Shown: positions 33,502 through 43,851 of the stretch, piece after piece | Layout of the letters: each line of letters starts with the position of its first letter | How positions within the stretch are numbered: the first letter of the stretch is position 1 | From: Streptomyces sp. DH12 | GTDB taxonomy: Bacteria; Actinomycetota; Actinomycetes; Streptomycetales; Streptomycetaceae | DNA: 64,000 nt | Assembly: GCF_020873895.1 (NCBI RefSeq) | Contig: NZ_JAHWGT010000010.1 | Location: forward strand, 124,001-188,000 | Reading direction: 5' to 3' | Translations under genes and position numbers: made by a program | The notes under the pieces: generated by a model | Database searches by the model: none | Seen by the model: the letters and a program-made list of their open reading frames with translations, nothing else | What the model was told of the DNA's origin: nothing

Positions 33502-34440
33502 TCAGCTCCGCCGCGGGCCGCGGCGCCGGCGGGCCCAGAGGAGCTTCTGCGTCAGCAGGGTCAGGGTGCCGGCGAGCACGATCGCCAGCATGTTCAGCAG
33601 CAGCTGCTCCATGGAGCCCTCGGTCTGGCCGAGGTCGCCGTACGCCAGCGCCACGGCGGCGTTGGCGGCCGCCGGGACGGTGGTGACGGAGATGGCCACC
33701 CCGACCAGCGCCCCGGACTTCGCGGAGGTGAGCGACAGGGTGCCGGCGGCCCCCGCGAGCAGACCGACGACGAACGAGAACCAGTCCGGCGCGTAGACGA
33801 ACCCGGTGTTGGGGCGCTCGCCGTGCAGCCGCTCCTCGGTGAACAGGCCCGCCGCGTCCATCCCCAGGCTGAACACCACCGTCGACGCGATGGCCGCCGC
33901 GAAGCCCACCAGCAGGGCTGCCAGCGACCGCCAGGCCAGGCGGGAGCGGCGCTGCACCAGCGCGGTGCAGACGCCCGCCAGCGGGCCGAACTCGGGGCCC
34001 ACCGCCATCGCGCCCACGATCAGCACGGCGTTGTCCAGGACCACGCCGCAGGCCGCGATCATCGTGGCGAGCGTCAGGAACGCCACGTAGGTGACGCTGA
34101 GGGTGGACTCCTCGTGGGTGGCTTCCCGCAACCGGTCCCACAGCACGGCGTCGGCGGCCTCGCCGGGCGCCTCCGCCTCGGCCCGGTCCGCCCGCGCGGA
34201 GAGCGACAGGCCGACGTCCTGGACGGCGATCGAGCCGGCCTCGTCGATGCCCAGGGCGCACAGGTCGGCGAGGAGCCCGTCGCCCGCCTCGCGCGCCACG
34301 TCGCACAGGACGAGGTCGCCGGCCGGGTCGCGGGCGGCGCCGGGGACGACGGCGAGGTGGGTGGTGCCGACCGTCCTCTCGATCGTGCCGACCACCTCGT
34401 CGGTACGGTCGGCCGGGACCATCAGGCGCAGGTGCAGCAC
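33502..34440 (-). CDS. DUF389 family membrane protein
   Basis: A 312-residue protein. The N-terminal ~115 residues are soluble (MLHLRLMVPADRTDEVVGTI, ferredoxin-like). Five or six hydrophobic helices follow, including LIVGAMAVGPEFGPLAGVC, the conserved DUF389 segment, and the protein ends in basic RRRRGPRRS. The biochemical role of the family is unknown. It follows coaA by 31 bp on the same strand, so the two may be co-transcribed. Confidence 0.85.
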   Translation of the reverse strand: MLHLRLMVPADRTDEVVGTIERTVGTTHLAVVPGAARDPAGDLVLCDVAREAGDGLLADLCALGIDEAGSIAVQDVGLSLSARADRAEAEAPGEAADAVLWDRLREATHEESTLSVTYVAFLTLATMIAACGVVLDNAVLIVGAMAVGPEFGPLAGVCTALVQRRSRLAWRSLAALLVGFAAAIASTVVFSLGMDAAGLFTEERLHGERPNTGFVYAPDWFSFVVGLLAGAAGTLSLTSAKSGALVGVAISVTTVPAAANAAVALAYGDLGQTEGSMEQLLLNMLAIVLAGTLTLLTQKLLWARRRRGPRRS

Positions 34441-34471
34441 GGCCGCGCTCCGTTCGGTGGTTGCGGCGGGG

Positions 34472-35479
34472 TCAGAGCTTGCGCAGGGAGAGCCGCTGCA
34501 CCTTGTGGTCGGGGCCCTTGCGGACGACCAGGTTGGCGCGGCCGCGGGTCGGGGCGACGTTCTCCAGCAGGTTCACCTTGTTGATCGTGCGCCACATCGT
34601 GCGCGCGTAGTCGAGCGCCTCCTCCTCACCGACCTGCGTGTACTTGCGGAAGTACGACGAGGGGTCCTGGAAGGCGGTCGCGCGCAGCTTGCGGAAGCGG
34701 TTCAGGTACCAGCGCTCGATGTCCTCGGGCCGGGCGTCGACGTACACGGAGAAGTCGAAGTAGTCGGCGAGGCCCACGCGGGTGCGGCCGTCCTTGCCGG
34801 GCAGGGCCGGCTGGAGGACGTTGAGGCCCTCGACGATGAGGATGTCGGGGCGCCGCACGGTCAGCAGCCGGCCGGGGACGATGTCGTAGATCAGGTGCGA
34901 GTAGACGGGCGCGGTCACCTCGTCCTTGCCGGCCTTGATGTCGGCGACGAACCGGGTGAGCGCCCGCCGGTCGTACGACTCGGGGAAGCCCTTGCGCGAC
35001 ATCAGCCCCCGCGCCTGGAGCTCCTTCATCGGCAGCAGGAAGCCGTCGGTGGTGACCAGCTCGACGCGCGGGTGCTCCGGCCAGCGGGCCAGCAGCGCCT
35101 GGAGGAGGCGGGCCACGGTCGACTTGCCGACGGCGACGGAGCCGGCGACGCCTATGACGAACGGGGTGCCCCGCTGGGCGCCCTTCTCGCCGAGGAAGGT
35201 GTTGAGCGTCCCCCGCAGGTTCGCGGTGGCGCCCACGTAGAGGTTGAGGAGCCGGGAGAGCGGCAGGTAGATGTCCCGGACCTCGTCGAGGTCGATGACG
35301 TCGCCGAGGCCGCGCAGCCGCTCCACCTCGTCGGCGGTGAGCGGCAGCGGCGTCTTGTCCCGCAGCGCGCTCCACTGGTCCCGGGTCAGGTCGACGTAGG
35401 GCGTCGTCTCGGCACGCCGGGGCGGGGCGGCGGCGTTGCCGGGCGGCGGTGTGCTGCTTCGTGGCGGCGAAGTGATCAC
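34472..35479 (-). CDS. coaA: pantothenate kinase type I
   Basis: The 335-residue kinase makes 4'-phosphopantothenate, the first and controlling step of coenzyme A synthesis. The P-loop is [12 protein letters not shown]. Conserved stretches include [25 protein letters not shown] and [10 protein letters not shown], and the C-terminus is [14 protein letters not shown] chose GTG at 35479 ([13 protein letters not shown]); the frame stays open upstream for about 950 codons, but that part is the shadow of glmS on the other strand. The conserved domain begins near residue 28. Confidence 0.93.
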   Translation of the reverse strand: MITSPPRSSTPPPGNAAAPPRRAETTPYVDLTRDQWSALRDKTPLPLTADEVERLRGLGDVIDLDEVRDIYLPLSRLLNLYVGATANLRGTLNTFLGEKGAQRGTPFVIGVAGSVAVGKSTVARLLQALLARWPEHPRVELVTTDGFLLPMKELQARGLMSRKGFPESYDRRALTRFVADIKAGKDEVTAPVYSHLIYDIVPGRLLTVRRPDILIVEGLNVLQPALPGKDGRTRVGLADYFDFSVYVDARPEDIERWYLNRFRKLRATAFQDPSSYFRKYTQVGEEEALDYARTMWRTINKVNLLENVAPTRGRANLVVRKGPDHKVQRLSLRKL

Positions 35480-35620
35480 AGGGCCATTGTCGGGCGTCCG
35501 GGGCCGGCGTGGGGGGTGGGGTCGGTCACGTGGGCTACGGCGGGCGGTGTTGATCACGTACGCGTCACGGTCGGGTACCGGCATGGGGTGTCCGTCGGAG
35601 ATGTGTTCGAGGGGTCGGAC

Positions 35621-35641
35621 GTGCGCACTTATCGTGTGCAC
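35621..35641 (+). promoter_or_regulatory. imperfect palindrome before the lipoprotein gene
   Basis: GTGCGCAC and GTGTGCAC (35621-35628 and 35634-35641), separated by TTATC, form an inverted repeat with one mismatch, 26 bp before the ATG. It may be an operator or a leader stem. The regulator is unknown. Confidence 0.35.
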
Positions 35642-35666
35642 AACATCCATAGAGAAAGTTGTGCTC

Positions 35667-36479
35667 ATGCGCGCCTCCGTCATCCGCCGTTCCGCCGTCG
35701 CCGCCTCCGCGGTCTCGCTCGCCCTGCTCGTCACCGCCTGCGGCGGCGGCGAGAAGGCGGGGGACGGGGACAAGGGCGCCGCCAAGGAGGGTGCCTCGGC
35801 CGCGCCCGCCGCCAAGGCTCTCACCGCCGCCGAGCTGGAGAAGGCCGTGCTCGCCCAGGGCGACCTCAAGGGCCACAAGGTCGAGCCGGCCGGCGCGGAC
35901 GAGATCGGCAAGCCCGGTTCGGTCACCGTCGACAAGGCCGAGTGCCTCCCGCTGGCCGAGCTCGGATCCGGGCTCGCCCTCGGCAAGCCCACCGCCGACG
36001 TCACCCGCAAGGTGATGGAGGAGCCCAAGGCCGGCGCGGAGAAGCCGAGCCTGGAGGACATGACGGAGAAGCAGATCGAGGAGGCGCTCACCCAGTCGAT
36101 GGCCGTCACGGTCACGGTCGACAAGCTCGCCTCGTACGAGGCGAAGGGCGCCGCCGACGCGCTCGCCTCGCTGCGTGCCGCCGCCACCGCCTGCACCGGG
36201 GGCTTCACGGTGACGCAGGACGGCGAGAAGACGAAGATCGTCAAGGTGGCGGAGGAGAAGGTGTCCGGCGGCGACGAGGCCGGCGCCTGGGTGGTCACCG
36301 CCGACCTGGAGGACGGCGACTCCATGACGGTCAAGGCCGCGGCCGTCCGCCAGGGCACCACGCTCGCCACCTTCACGGCGATGAACATCGGCGCGTCCGC
36401 CGGCGGCAAGGACTTCCCGATGCCGACCGCCGTCATCGACGCCCAGGTCGCGAAGGTCGCCAAGGCGGCCCAGGGCTGA
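35667..36479 (+). CDS. lipoprotein of unknown function
   Basis: A 270-residue exported protein with signal peptide [20 protein letters not shown] and lipobox LVTAC. A Lys/Gly/Ala-rich linker follows. The mature domain (from about residue 50, [20 protein letters not shown]) is soluble, with repeated beta-strand-like segments and two Cys. No enzyme motif is visible. The pattern recalls small substrate-binding or LppX-like lipoproteins, but this is only resemblance. Start ATG 35667 is fixed by the signal peptide. It is divergent from coaA by about 190 bp. Confidence 0.8.
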   Translation: MRASVIRRSAVAASAVSLALLVTACGGGEKAGDGDKGAAKEGASAAPAAKALTAAELEKAVLAQGDLKGHKVEPAGADEIGKPGSVTVDKAECLPLAELGSGLALGKPTADVTRKVMEEPKAGAEKPSLEDMTEKQIEEALTQSMAVTVTVDKLASYEAKGAADALASLRAAATACTGGFTVTQDGEKTKIVKVAEEKVSGGDEAGAWVVTADLEDGDSMTVKAAAVRQGTTLATFTAMNIGASAGGKDFPMPTAVIDAQVAKVAKAAQG

Positions 36480-36490
36480 CCCGCCGTCGG

Positions 36491-36530
36491 CCCGGCCCGG
36501 CGGTCCCGCGCCCGGCCCGGCGGTCCCGCG
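36491..36530. repeat. 20-bp tandem direct repeat
   Basis: The same 20-bp unit (CCCGGCCCGGCGGTCCCGCG) occurs twice without a gap just after the lipoprotein stop, followed by a partial third copy. It is noncoding and self-complementary in part, so it may fold as a loose terminator. It is likely a slippage product of GC-rich DNA. Confidence 0.9.
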
Positions 36531-36640
36531 CCCGGCCGGGCCGGCACGCCGTCGGGCCGTCCGCCCGGCCCGGCTGACACGTGGTCCGGTCGTCCGCCGG
36601 TCGGGCGGCCCGCCGCGCCCCGGAGCCGTAGGCTGCCGCC

Positions 36641-38488
36641 ATGTGCGGAATCGTGGGATACGTCGGCGGGCAGTCGGCGCTTGATGTCGTCATCGCGGGT
36701 CTGAAGCGGCTCGAGTACCGGGGTTACGACTCGGCCGGGGTCGCCGTCCTCGCCGACGGCGGCCTGGCCGCGGCGAAGAAGGCCGGCAAGCTCGTCAACC
36801 TCGACAAGGAGCTGGCCGGCCGACCCCTGCCGACCGGGTCCACCGGGATCGGGCACACCCGGTGGGCCACGCACGGCGGGCCCACCGACGCCAACGCCCA
36901 CCCGCACCTGGACAACGCGGGTCGCGTCGCCGTCGTGCACAACGGCATCATCGAGAACTTCGCGGCGCTGAGGGCCGAGCTCGCCGGACGCGGGCACGAG
37001 CTCGCCTCCGAGACCGACACCGAGGTGGTCGCCCACCTCCTCGCCGAGGCCCACTCGTCCACGGACGACCTCGCCGAGGCCATGCGGCAGGTGTGCCGCC
37101 GGCTCGAAGGGGCGTTCACGCTCGTCGCCGTCCACGCCGACGAGCCGGACGTGGTCGTCGGCGCCCGGCGCAACTCGCCGCTCGTCGTCGGCATCGGCGA
37201 GGGCGAGTCGTTCCTCGCCTCCGACGTCGCCGCGTTCATCGACCACACCCGCTCGGCCGTCGAACTCGGCCAGGACCAGGTCGTCGAGGTGCGCCGGGAC
37301 GGCGTCACGGTCACCGACTTCGACGGCGCCCCCGCCGACGTTCGGGCGTACCACGTCGACTGGGACGCCTCCGCCGCCGAGAAGGGCGGCTACGACTACT
37401 TCATGCTCAAGGAGATCGCCGAGCAGCCGAAGGCCGTCGCCGACACCCTGCTCGGGCGCATCGACGCCGAGGGCTCCCTCACCCTGGACGAGGTGCGCAT
37501 CCCGGCCGCGGTGCTGCGGGAGGCCACCAAGGTCGTCATCGTCGCCTGCGGCACGGCCTTCCACGCCGGGCTCATCGCCAAGTACGCCATCGAGCACTGG
37601 ACCCGCATCCCCTGCGAGGTGGAGCTGGCCAGCGAGTTCCGCTACCGCGACCCCATCCTCGACCAGCGGACGCTGGTGGTGGCCGTCTCGCAGTCCGGCG
37701 AGACCATGGACACGCTGATGGCGCTGCGCCACGCCCGCGAGCAGGGCGCCCGGGTGCTGGCGATCTGCAACACCAACGGGTCGACCATCCCGCGCGAGTC
37801 CGACGCCGTCCTCTACACGCACGCCGGGCCCGAGGTCGCCGTCGCCTCGACCAAGGCGTTCCTCACCCAGCTCGTCGCCTGCTACCTCGTGGCGCTCTAC
37901 CTCGGCCAGGTGCGCGGCACCCAGTGGGGGGACGAGATCCGCGCCGTCATCCGGGACCTCTCCCGGATCGCCGAGGACGTGGAGCGGGTCCTGGAGACCA
38001 TGGAGCCCGTCCGGGCGCTCGCCCGGTCCCTCGCCGACCACGACACGGTGCTCTTCCTCGGCCGGCACGTCGGCTACCCGGTGGCCCTGGAGGGGGCGCT
38101 GAAGCTCAAGGAGCTGGCGTACATGCACGCCGAGGGGTTCGCCGCGGGCGAGTTGAAGCACGGCCCGATCGCGCTCATCGAGGAGGACCTGCCCGTCGTC
38201 GTGGTGGTGCCCTCGCCGCGCGGGCGCTCCGTGCTCCACGGCAAGATCCTGTCGAACATCCAGGAGATCCGGGCGCGGGGCGCGCGGACCATCGTCATCG
38301 CCGAGGAGGGGGACGAGGCCGTCGTGCCGTACGCCGACCACCTGATCCGCGTCCCGGTGACGCCCACCCTCCTCCAGCCGCTCGTCTCCACCGTGCCGCT
38401 CCAGGTCTTCGCCTGCGAGCTGGCCACGGCCCGCGGCAACGAGGTGGACCAGCCGCGCAACCTCGCCAAGTCGGTCACCGTCGAATGA
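36641..38488 (+). CDS. glmS: glucosamine-6-phosphate synthase (isomerising)
   Basis: The 615-residue amidotransferase turns fructose-6-phosphate and glutamine into glucosamine-6-phosphate. After Met removal, Cys2 of [10 protein letters not shown] is the glutaminase nucleophile. Two SIS sugar domains follow ([16 protein letters not shown] and [20 protein letters not shown]). The C-terminus LAKSVTVE supplies the catalytic Lys. Its TGA overlaps the acpS ATG. Together with glmM it feeds cell-wall synthesis. No glmS riboswitch is visible upstream. Confidence 0.98.
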   Translation: MCGIVGYVGGQSALDVVIAGLKRLEYRGYDSAGVAVLADGGLAAAKKAGKLVNLDKELAGRPLPTGSTGIGHTRWATHGGPTDANAHPHLDNAGRVAVVHNGIIENFAALRAELAGRGHELASETDTEVVAHLLAEAHSSTDDLAEAMRQVCRRLEGAFTLVAVHADEPDVVVGARRNSPLVVGIGEGESFLASDVAAFIDHTRSAVELGQDQVVEVRRDGVTVTDFDGAPADVRAYHVDWDASAAEKGGYDYFMLKEIAEQPKAVADTLLGRIDAEGSLTLDEVRIPAAVLREATKVVIVACGTAFHAGLIAKYAIEHWTRIPCEVELASEFRYRDPILDQRTLVVAVSQSGETMDTLMALRHAREQGARVLAICNTNGSTIPRESDAVLYTHAGPEVAVASTKAFLTQLVACYLVALYLGQVRGTQWGDEIRAVIRDLSRIAEDVERVLETMEPVRALARSLADHDTVLFLGRHVGYPVALEGALKLKELAYMHAEGFAAGELKHGPIALIEEDLPVVVVVPSPRGRSVLHGKILSNIQEIRARGARTIVIAEEGDEAVVPYADHLIRVPVTPTLLQPLVSTVPLQVFACELATARGNEVDQPRNLAKSVTVE

Positions 38489-38853
38489 TCATCGGGGTGG
38501 GGATCGACGTGGCCGAGATCGACCGGTTCGCGGAGGCGCTGGAGCGGACGCCGCAGATGGCGCAGAGGCTGTTCCTGGAGCGTGAGTTGATACTGCCCAG
38601 CGGGGAGCGGCGCGGAGTCGCCTCGCTCGCCGCGCGGTTCGCCGCGAAGGAGGCCGTCGCCAAGGCGCTCGGCGCGCCGGGGGGACTGCACTGGACGGAC
38701 GCCGAGGTGTACGTCGAGGAGAGCGGCCGGCCGCGGCTGCGGGTGCGCGGCACCGTCGCCGCGCGCGCCGCCGAACTGGGCGTGCGGAACTGGCACGTGT
38801 CGCTCAGCCACGACGCGGGGGTGGCGTCCGCCGTGGTCATCGCGGAGGGTTGA
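38485..38853 (+). CDS. acpS: holo-[acyl-carrier-protein] synthase
   Basis: The 122-residue enzyme transfers 4'-phosphopantetheine from CoA to acyl carrier protein. The magnesium ligands are in [13 protein letters not shown] (Asp8) and the Glu of [28 protein letters not shown] ends the fold. It overlaps glmS by 4 bp (ATGA), and nnr starts 4 bp after it, so the three genes form an operon. CoaA, two genes upstream on the other strand, starts supply of its CoA. Confidence 0.96.
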   Translation: MIIGVGIDVAEIDRFAEALERTPQMAQRLFLERELILPSGERRGVASLAARFAAKEAVAKALGAPGGLHWTDAEVYVEESGRPRLRVRGTVAARAAELGVRNWHVSLSHDAGVASAVVIAEG

Positions 38854-38857
38854 CGGC

Positions 38858-40285
38858 ATGCGTACTGCGTACCGGGTGGAGAGTGTGCGGGCCGCCGAGG
38901 CGGCGCTGATGGCAGGGCTTCCCGAGGGGGCGCTGATGCGGCGGGCCGCCGCCGGGCTCGCGGGGGCCTGCGCGGGGCTGCTGGGGCGGGTGTACGGGTC
39001 GCGGGTCGTCCTGCTGGTCGGCAGCGGTGCCAACGGTGGTGACGCCCTGCACGCCGGGGCGAGGCTCGCCCGGCGCGGCGCCGGCGTGTCGGCCGTCGTG
39101 CTCGGCGCGCGCGCCCACGAGGGCGGGCTCGCCGCGCTGCTCGCGGCGGGCGGCCGGGTGGCCGACGACCCGTTCGCCGTGCTGGCCCGTGCGGACCTGG
39201 TGCTGGACGGCATCACCGGCATCGGCGGCCGCGGCGGGCTCCGCCCGGAGGCCGTGCCGGTGGTGCGGGCCGCGCGGGGCTCCGGCGCCGTCGTGGTGGC
39301 CGTGGACCTGCCGAGCGGCGTGGACGCCGACACCGGCGCCGTCGACGGGGAGGCGGTGCGGGCCGACGCGACGGTGACGTTCGGGGCGTACAAGCCGGGG
39401 CTGCTCGTCGACCCGGCGCGGGAGTACGCGGGCGCGGTGCGGCTCGTCGACATCGGCCTGGGCGGTCTGCTGCCGTCCCTGCCGGAGCTGGAGGCCCTGC
39501 ACCACGCCGACGTGGCGCGGCTGCTGCCGGTGCCGGCCGCCGAGAGCGACAAGTACCGGCGCGGCGTCGTCGGGGTCGTCGCCGGTTCGGCCCGCTACCC
39601 GGGCGCGGCCGTGCTGGCCGTCGCGGGAGCGCTGCGGGGCGGGGCGGGGGCCGTGCGGTACGTGGGGCCGGCGGGCGGCGCCGTGCTCGCCCGGTACCCG
39701 GAGACGCTGGCGCACGCCGGCCCGCCGGCGGCCGCCGGGCGCGTCCAGGCGTGGGTGCTCGGGCCGGGGCTCGGCGACACCCCGGGCGCGGACGACGTCC
39801 TCGGCTCGGACGTGCCGGTGCTCGTCGACGCCGACGGCCTGCACGCGCTGGACCCGGCGGCGGTACGGGCCCGCCCGGCGCCGACGCTCCTCACCCCGCA
39901 CGCGGGCGAGGCCGCCGCGCTGCTCGGCACGGCCCGCGCGGACGTGGAGGCGCGGCGGCTGGAGGCGGTGCGGGAACTGGCGGCGCGGTACGGGGCGACG
40001 GTGCTGCTCAAGGGGTCCACGACGCTCGTCGCCGACCCGGACCCGTCCGTCCCGGTGCGGGTGAACCCGACCGGTACGCCCTGGCTCGCCACCGCGGGCA
40101 GCGGCGACGTCCTGTCGGGGCTGGCCGGTTCGCTGCTCGCCGCCGGACTCGCCCCGCGCGACGCCGCGTCGGCCGCCGCGTACCTGCACGGGCTCGCCGC
40201 CCGCCGGGCCGCCGCCGGGGCGCCGGTCGCGGCGCACGACGTGGCCGACGCGCTGCCGGGCGCGTGGCGGGACGTCGCCGCCTGA
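38858..40285 (+). CDS. nnr: bifunctional NAD(P)H-hydrate epimerase / dehydratase
   Basis: The 475-residue repair enzyme restores hydrated NADH and NADPH. The N-terminal YjeF_N domain (1-215) epimerises R- to S-NAD(P)HX: LLVGSGANGGDALHAGARL, DGITGIGGRGGL. The C-terminal ribokinase-like domain (about 225-475) dehydrates it using ADP or ATP: LTPHAGEAAALLG, VLLKGSTTLV, GSGDVLSGLAGSLLAAG. Both halves look complete, which is the usual bacterial fusion. Confidence 0.95.
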   Translation: MRTAYRVESVRAAEAALMAGLPEGALMRRAAAGLAGACAGLLGRVYGSRVVLLVGSGANGGDALHAGARLARRGAGVSAVVLGARAHEGGLAALLAAGGRVADDPFAVLARADLVLDGITGIGGRGGLRPEAVPVVRAARGSGAVVVAVDLPSGVDADTGAVDGEAVRADATVTFGAYKPGLLVDPAREYAGAVRLVDIGLGGLLPSLPELEALHHADVARLLPVPAAESDKYRRGVVGVVAGSARYPGAAVLAVAGALRGGAGAVRYVGPAGGAVLARYPETLAHAGPPAAAGRVQAWVLGPGLGDTPGADDVLGSDVPVLVDADGLHALDPAAVRARPAPTLLTPHAGEAAALLGTARADVEARRLEAVRELAARYGATVLLKGSTTLVADPDPSVPVRVNPTGTPWLATAGSGDVLSGLAGSLLAAGLAPRDAASAAAYLHGLAARRAAAGAPVAAHDVADALPGAWRDVAA

Positions 40286-40397
40286 CGGGCCCGCCGGGCC
40301 GGGGCCCCCGCCCCCGGGGCGGCGCGGGGGAGCGCAGGTCCGGCCGGGCGGGCCCGGCTGCGTAGGATTCCCTCGTTCACCAGGGGTGGGAGAGATC

Positions 40398-41039
40398 GTG
40401 GGGGAGAACCCGCACGTCGCCGCGCTCGCGCGGCTCATGCCGTCGGACCACGGGGCCGACGAGCAGGTCGACTGGGCGGCCGCCGAAGCCCGGTGGGGCG
40501 TCCGCTTCCCCGCCGACTACCGGGACTTCATGGCCCGCTACGGCGGCGGCTCCGTCAACGGCGAGGCCGTCGTCCTGCTGCCGCTGCCGCGGCGCGGCGT
40601 GCGGTGGCAGCCGGGCGACCTCGCCGAGGAGACGGCGAACGTACGCCTGGCCTGGCGGGCGGAGGGCGGGCGCGACGCCCTCGACGTGGACCCCGAGCAC
40701 CTGCTGGCCTGGGGCGTGACGGCCGGTCCGGACATCCTGTGCTGGCTCACCGCCGACCCGGACCCCGACCGCTGGCCGGTCGTCGTGTGCGGGCGCCACA
40801 CCTCCCCGACGTTCAGCGTCCACCCGTACGGGATGGCCGCCTTCCTCCACCGGCTCCTCGCGGACGAGTTCGACGACCCGCCGGTGAGCCTCGTCTTCTG
40901 GGACGGCACCCCGGCCCGGTTCGTGCACTGGCGCGAGGAGCAGCGCCGGTACCTCGCCGGCCTCGACCCGCTCACCGGCGAGCCCGACCCGTACGCCCAG
41001 CCGCGCCACCGCGCGGCGGACGACGGCGGGCCGCAGTGA
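40398..41039 (+). CDS. SMI1/KNR4 family protein
   Basis: A 213-residue protein with the SMI1/KNR4 fold: VDWAAAEARWGVRFPADYRDFMARYGGGSVNG is the family opening, followed by a mainly beta core. In bacteria many members are immunity proteins against polymorphic toxins. No toxin gene is adjacent here, so a stand-alone role is as likely. I chose GTG at 40398, which has GGGAGAG 4-5 bp upstream; GTG 40386 is possible. About 160 bp of GC-only sequence separate it from alr. Confidence 0.8.
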   Translation: MGENPHVAALARLMPSDHGADEQVDWAAAEARWGVRFPADYRDFMARYGGGSVNGEAVVLLPLPRRGVRWQPGDLAEETANVRLAWRAEGGRDALDVDPEHLLAWGVTAGPDILCWLTADPDPDRWPVVVCGRHTSPTFSVHPYGMAAFLHRLLADEFDDPPVSLVFWDGTPARFVHWREEQRRYLAGLDPLTGEPDPYAQPRHRAADDGGPQ

Positions 41040-41201
41040 CCGGGGCGGCGGCCGGGCGTACGGCTCGGGCGGCGGCGGCCGGGCGCGGTGACCGGGACGG
41101 CGCGGGGCCCGGCGGCCGGGGTGGCGGCGGCCGGGCGACAGTGACCGGGGCGACACGGCGGGGCGCCGGGGTGCCGGGGCACACCTGAGACACTGGGCGC
41201 G

Positions 41202-42485
41202 ATGAGTGAGACACCGCAGCACACCCGCGCCACCCGCGCGTACGAGCGCCCCGACACCCGCGCCCGCGCCGAGATCGACCTCGGTGCGCTGCGCGCCAAC
41301 GTCCGCGCGCTGCGCGCCCGCGTCGCGCCGAGCGGCGCCCGGCTCATGGCGGTCGTGAAGGCGGACGCGTACGGGCACGGCGCCGTGCCGTGCGCCCGCG
41401 CCGCGCTCCGGGCGGGGGCCGCCTGGCTCGGCACCGCCACGCCGCACGAGGCGCTCGCGCTGCGCGCCGCGGGCATCGACGCCCCGCTCCTGTGCTGGTT
41501 GTGGACGCCCGGCGGGCCCTTCCGCGCGGCGGTCGAGGCGGACGTCGACATCGCGGTCAGCGGACTGTGGGCGCTCGACGAGGTCACCGCGGCGGCGCGG
41601 GCCGCCGGGCGCACCGCCCGGGTGCAGCTCAAGGCGGACACCGGGCTCGGCCGCAACGGCTGCCTGCCCGGCGACTGGCCGCGCCTCGTCGGGGAGGCCC
41701 TGCGCGCGCAGGCCGAGGGACTGGTCCGGGTGACCGGCCTGTGGTCCCACTTCGCCTGCGCCGACGAGCCGGGCCACCCGTCGGTCGGCGAACAGCTCGC
41801 CCGGTTCCACGACATGCTGGAGCACGCGGAGAAGGCCGGCGTCACACCGGAGGTGCGGCACATGGCCAACTCCCCGGCGACGCTCACCCTCCCCGAGTCG
41901 CACTTCGACCTGGTGCGCACCGGGGTGGCGATGTACGGCGTCTCGCCCAGCCCCGAGATCGGCACGCCCGCCGACTTCGGGCTGCGCCCCGTGATGCGGC
42001 TGAGCGCCTCCGTGGCGTCCGTGAAGCAGGCGCCCGCCGGGCTGGGCGTCAGCTACGGCCACCACCACGTCACCGACGCCGAGACGACCCTCGCCCTCGT
42101 CCCGCTCGGGTACGCCGACGGCGTCCCCCGCCACGCCTCGGGCCGCGGCCCGGTCCTGCTGGGCGGCGCCGTGCGGACCGTGGCCGGGCGGGTCGCGATG
42201 GACCAGTTCGTGCTGGACCTGGGCGGCGACACCGTCGAGCCGGGCGAGCGCGCGGTGCTCTTCGGCCCCGGCGACGACGGCGAGCCGACGGCCGAGGACT
42301 GGGCGCGCGCGGCGGGGACCATCGCGTACGAGATCGTCACCCGGGTCGGCGCCCGCGTCCCGCGCGTCCTCCTCCACGAGGACGCGGACGGAGACGGGGA
42401 CGGGGACGGAGTCGAGGACGGGGACGGGGCCGAGTGCGGGAACGGGCGCGAGCACGAGGACGCGCACGGGCGCGAGCGGGAGTAG
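41202..42485 (+). CDS. alr: alanine racemase
   Basis: The 427-residue PLP enzyme supplies D-alanine for peptidoglycan. The PLP lysine is Lys53 in MAVVKADAYGHG. HMANSPATL and GVAMYGVSPS line the active site, and GVSYGHHHVT contains the C-terminal catalytic Tyr region. The C-terminus ends in a non-conserved ~40-residue acidic tail (DADGDGDGDGVEDGDG) coded by GACGGG-type repeats at 42383-42433. Confidence 0.96.
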   Translation: MSETPQHTRATRAYERPDTRARAEIDLGALRANVRALRARVAPSGARLMAVVKADAYGHGAVPCARAALRAGAAWLGTATPHEALALRAAGIDAPLLCWLWTPGGPFRAAVEADVDIAVSGLWALDEVTAAARAAGRTARVQLKADTGLGRNGCLPGDWPRLVGEALRAQAEGLVRVTGLWSHFACADEPGHPSVGEQLARFHDMLEHAEKAGVTPEVRHMANSPATLTLPESHFDLVRTGVAMYGVSPSPEIGTPADFGLRPVMRLSASVASVKQAPAGLGVSYGHHHVTDAETTLALVPLGYADGVPRHASGRGPVLLGGAVRTVAGRVAMDQFVLDLGGDTVEPGERAVLFGPGDDGEPTAEDWARAAGTIAYEIVTRVGARVPRVLLHEDADGDGDGDGVEDGDGAECGNGREHEDAHGRERE

Positions 42486-42495
42486 GGGGGCGAGC

Positions 42496-43842
42496 GTGGC
42501 GGAGACCGGTGCGGGGGCGGCCGCGGTCGGTGACGTGGTCGGCGGGGCGGTCGGTGACGCCCTCGAGGCCGTCGCCGGGGCCGCGGCGGGCGGTGCCTGG
42601 CGGCGCCGCGCCGGGTTCGCCGGGGTCGCGCTCGGGGTCGTCGCCGCCACGGCGGCCACCGGGGTGGCCCTGGAGCGGTTGACGGTCGGGCGCGGCGTCC
42701 GCCGCAAGGCCCGCCTCGCCCTCGACACGGCCGGCCCGTACGGCGCGCTGCGCGGCACGCCCGGCACCGCGTACGCCGACGACGGCACGGCACTGCGGTA
42801 CGAGGTCGACGAGGTCGACGAGGTCGACGGAGCCCGCGGGCGCGACGGGGTCGACGACGGAGCCCCCCGGCGCGGCGACGGGGTCCGCGATGCGGTCGAG
42901 GCCGGCCGGGGCGGCGGGGCCGGGGCGTCCGGGGCCGCCCAAGCGCGACGGGGAGCCGCCCCCGTCACGGTCGTCTTCAGCCACGGTTACTGCCTCAACC
43001 AGGACTCCTGGCACTTCCAGCGGGCCGCGCTGCGCGGGCTGGTCCGCACCGTCCACTGGGACCAGCGCAGCCACGGCCGCTCCGGGCGCGGCGTCGCGCA
43101 GGGCGGCACCGACGCCGCACCGGTCTGCATGGACCAGCTCGGCCGCGACCTGCGGGCCGTGATCGACGCGGCGGCGCCCGAGGGCCCGCTGGTCCTGGTG
43201 GGCCACTCCATGGGCGGCATGACGATCATGGCGCTGGCCGACCAGTACCCCGACCTCGTACGGGACCGGGTCGTCGGCGTCGCCTTCGTCGGCACGTCGG
43301 CGGGGCGGCTCGCCGAGGTCACCTTCGGCCTGCCGGTGGCCGGGGCGAATGCCGCGCGCCGGGTGCTGCCGGGCGTGCTGCGCGCCCTGGGCACCCGCAC
43401 GGAGCTGGTGGAGCGGGGCCGGCGGGCCACCGCCGACCTCTTCGCCGGGCTGGTGCGCCGCTACAGCTTCGGCACGCGCGACGTGGACCCGGCCGTGGCG
43501 CGGTTCGCGGAGCGCATGATCGAGGCGACCCCGATAGACGTGGTGGCCGAGTTCTACCCGGCTTTCGCCGAGCACGACAAGGCGGACGCGCTCGCCGTGC
43601 TCTCCGCCGCGGGCGTGCCGGTACTGGCGCTGGCGGGCGGGCGGGACATGGTGACGCCCGGCTCCCACACGGAGGCCATCGCCGCGCTGCTGCCGCAGGC
43701 CGAGCTGGTCGTCGTGGAGGACGGCGGGCACCTCGTGATGCTGGAGCACCCGGAGACGGTCACCGGGCACCTCGCCGCGCTGCTCGTACGGGCCGGCGCG
43801 CTGGCCCCGGGCACGGCGGAGGCGGTCGCCGGCAGCGGTTAG
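42496..43842 (+). CDS. alpha/beta hydrolase
   Basis: A 448-residue protein with one N-terminal hydrophobic helix (FAGVALGVVAATAATGVAL) and an alpha/beta hydrolase domain from about residue 155. FSHGYCLNQDSW is the oxyanion part, VGHSMGGM has the nucleophile Ser, and VEDGGHLVMLEHPE carries the His. An insert at about 100-155 (EVDEVDEVD, coded by a 9-bp repeat at 42804-42830) is low complexity. Substrate unknown. It lies between alr and tsaE, a conserved streptomycete arrangement. Confidence 0.88.
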   Translation: MAETGAGAAAVGDVVGGAVGDALEAVAGAAAGGAWRRRAGFAGVALGVVAATAATGVALERLTVGRGVRRKARLALDTAGPYGALRGTPGTAYADDGTALRYEVDEVDEVDGARGRDGVDDGAPRRGDGVRDAVEAGRGGGAGASGAAQARRGAAPVTVVFSHGYCLNQDSWHFQRAALRGLVRTVHWDQRSHGRSGRGVAQGGTDAAPVCMDQLGRDLRAVIDAAAPEGPLVLVGHSMGGMTIMALADQYPDLVRDRVVGVAFVGTSAGRLAEVTFGLPVAGANAARRVLPGVLRALGTRTELVERGRRATADLFAGLVRRYSFGTRDVDPAVARFAERMIEATPIDVVAEFYPAFAEHDKADALAVLSAAGVPVLALAGGRDMVTPGSHTEAIAALLPQAELVVVEDGGHLVMLEHPETVTGHLAALLVRAGALAPGTAEAVAGSG

Positions 43843-43851
43843 GTTGGCGGT

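Noticed and set aside
35480-38341. 950-codon upstream extension of coaA
   Set aside because: This is the complement of glmS and the lipoprotein. coaA has a good GTG at 35479 and the family length from there.
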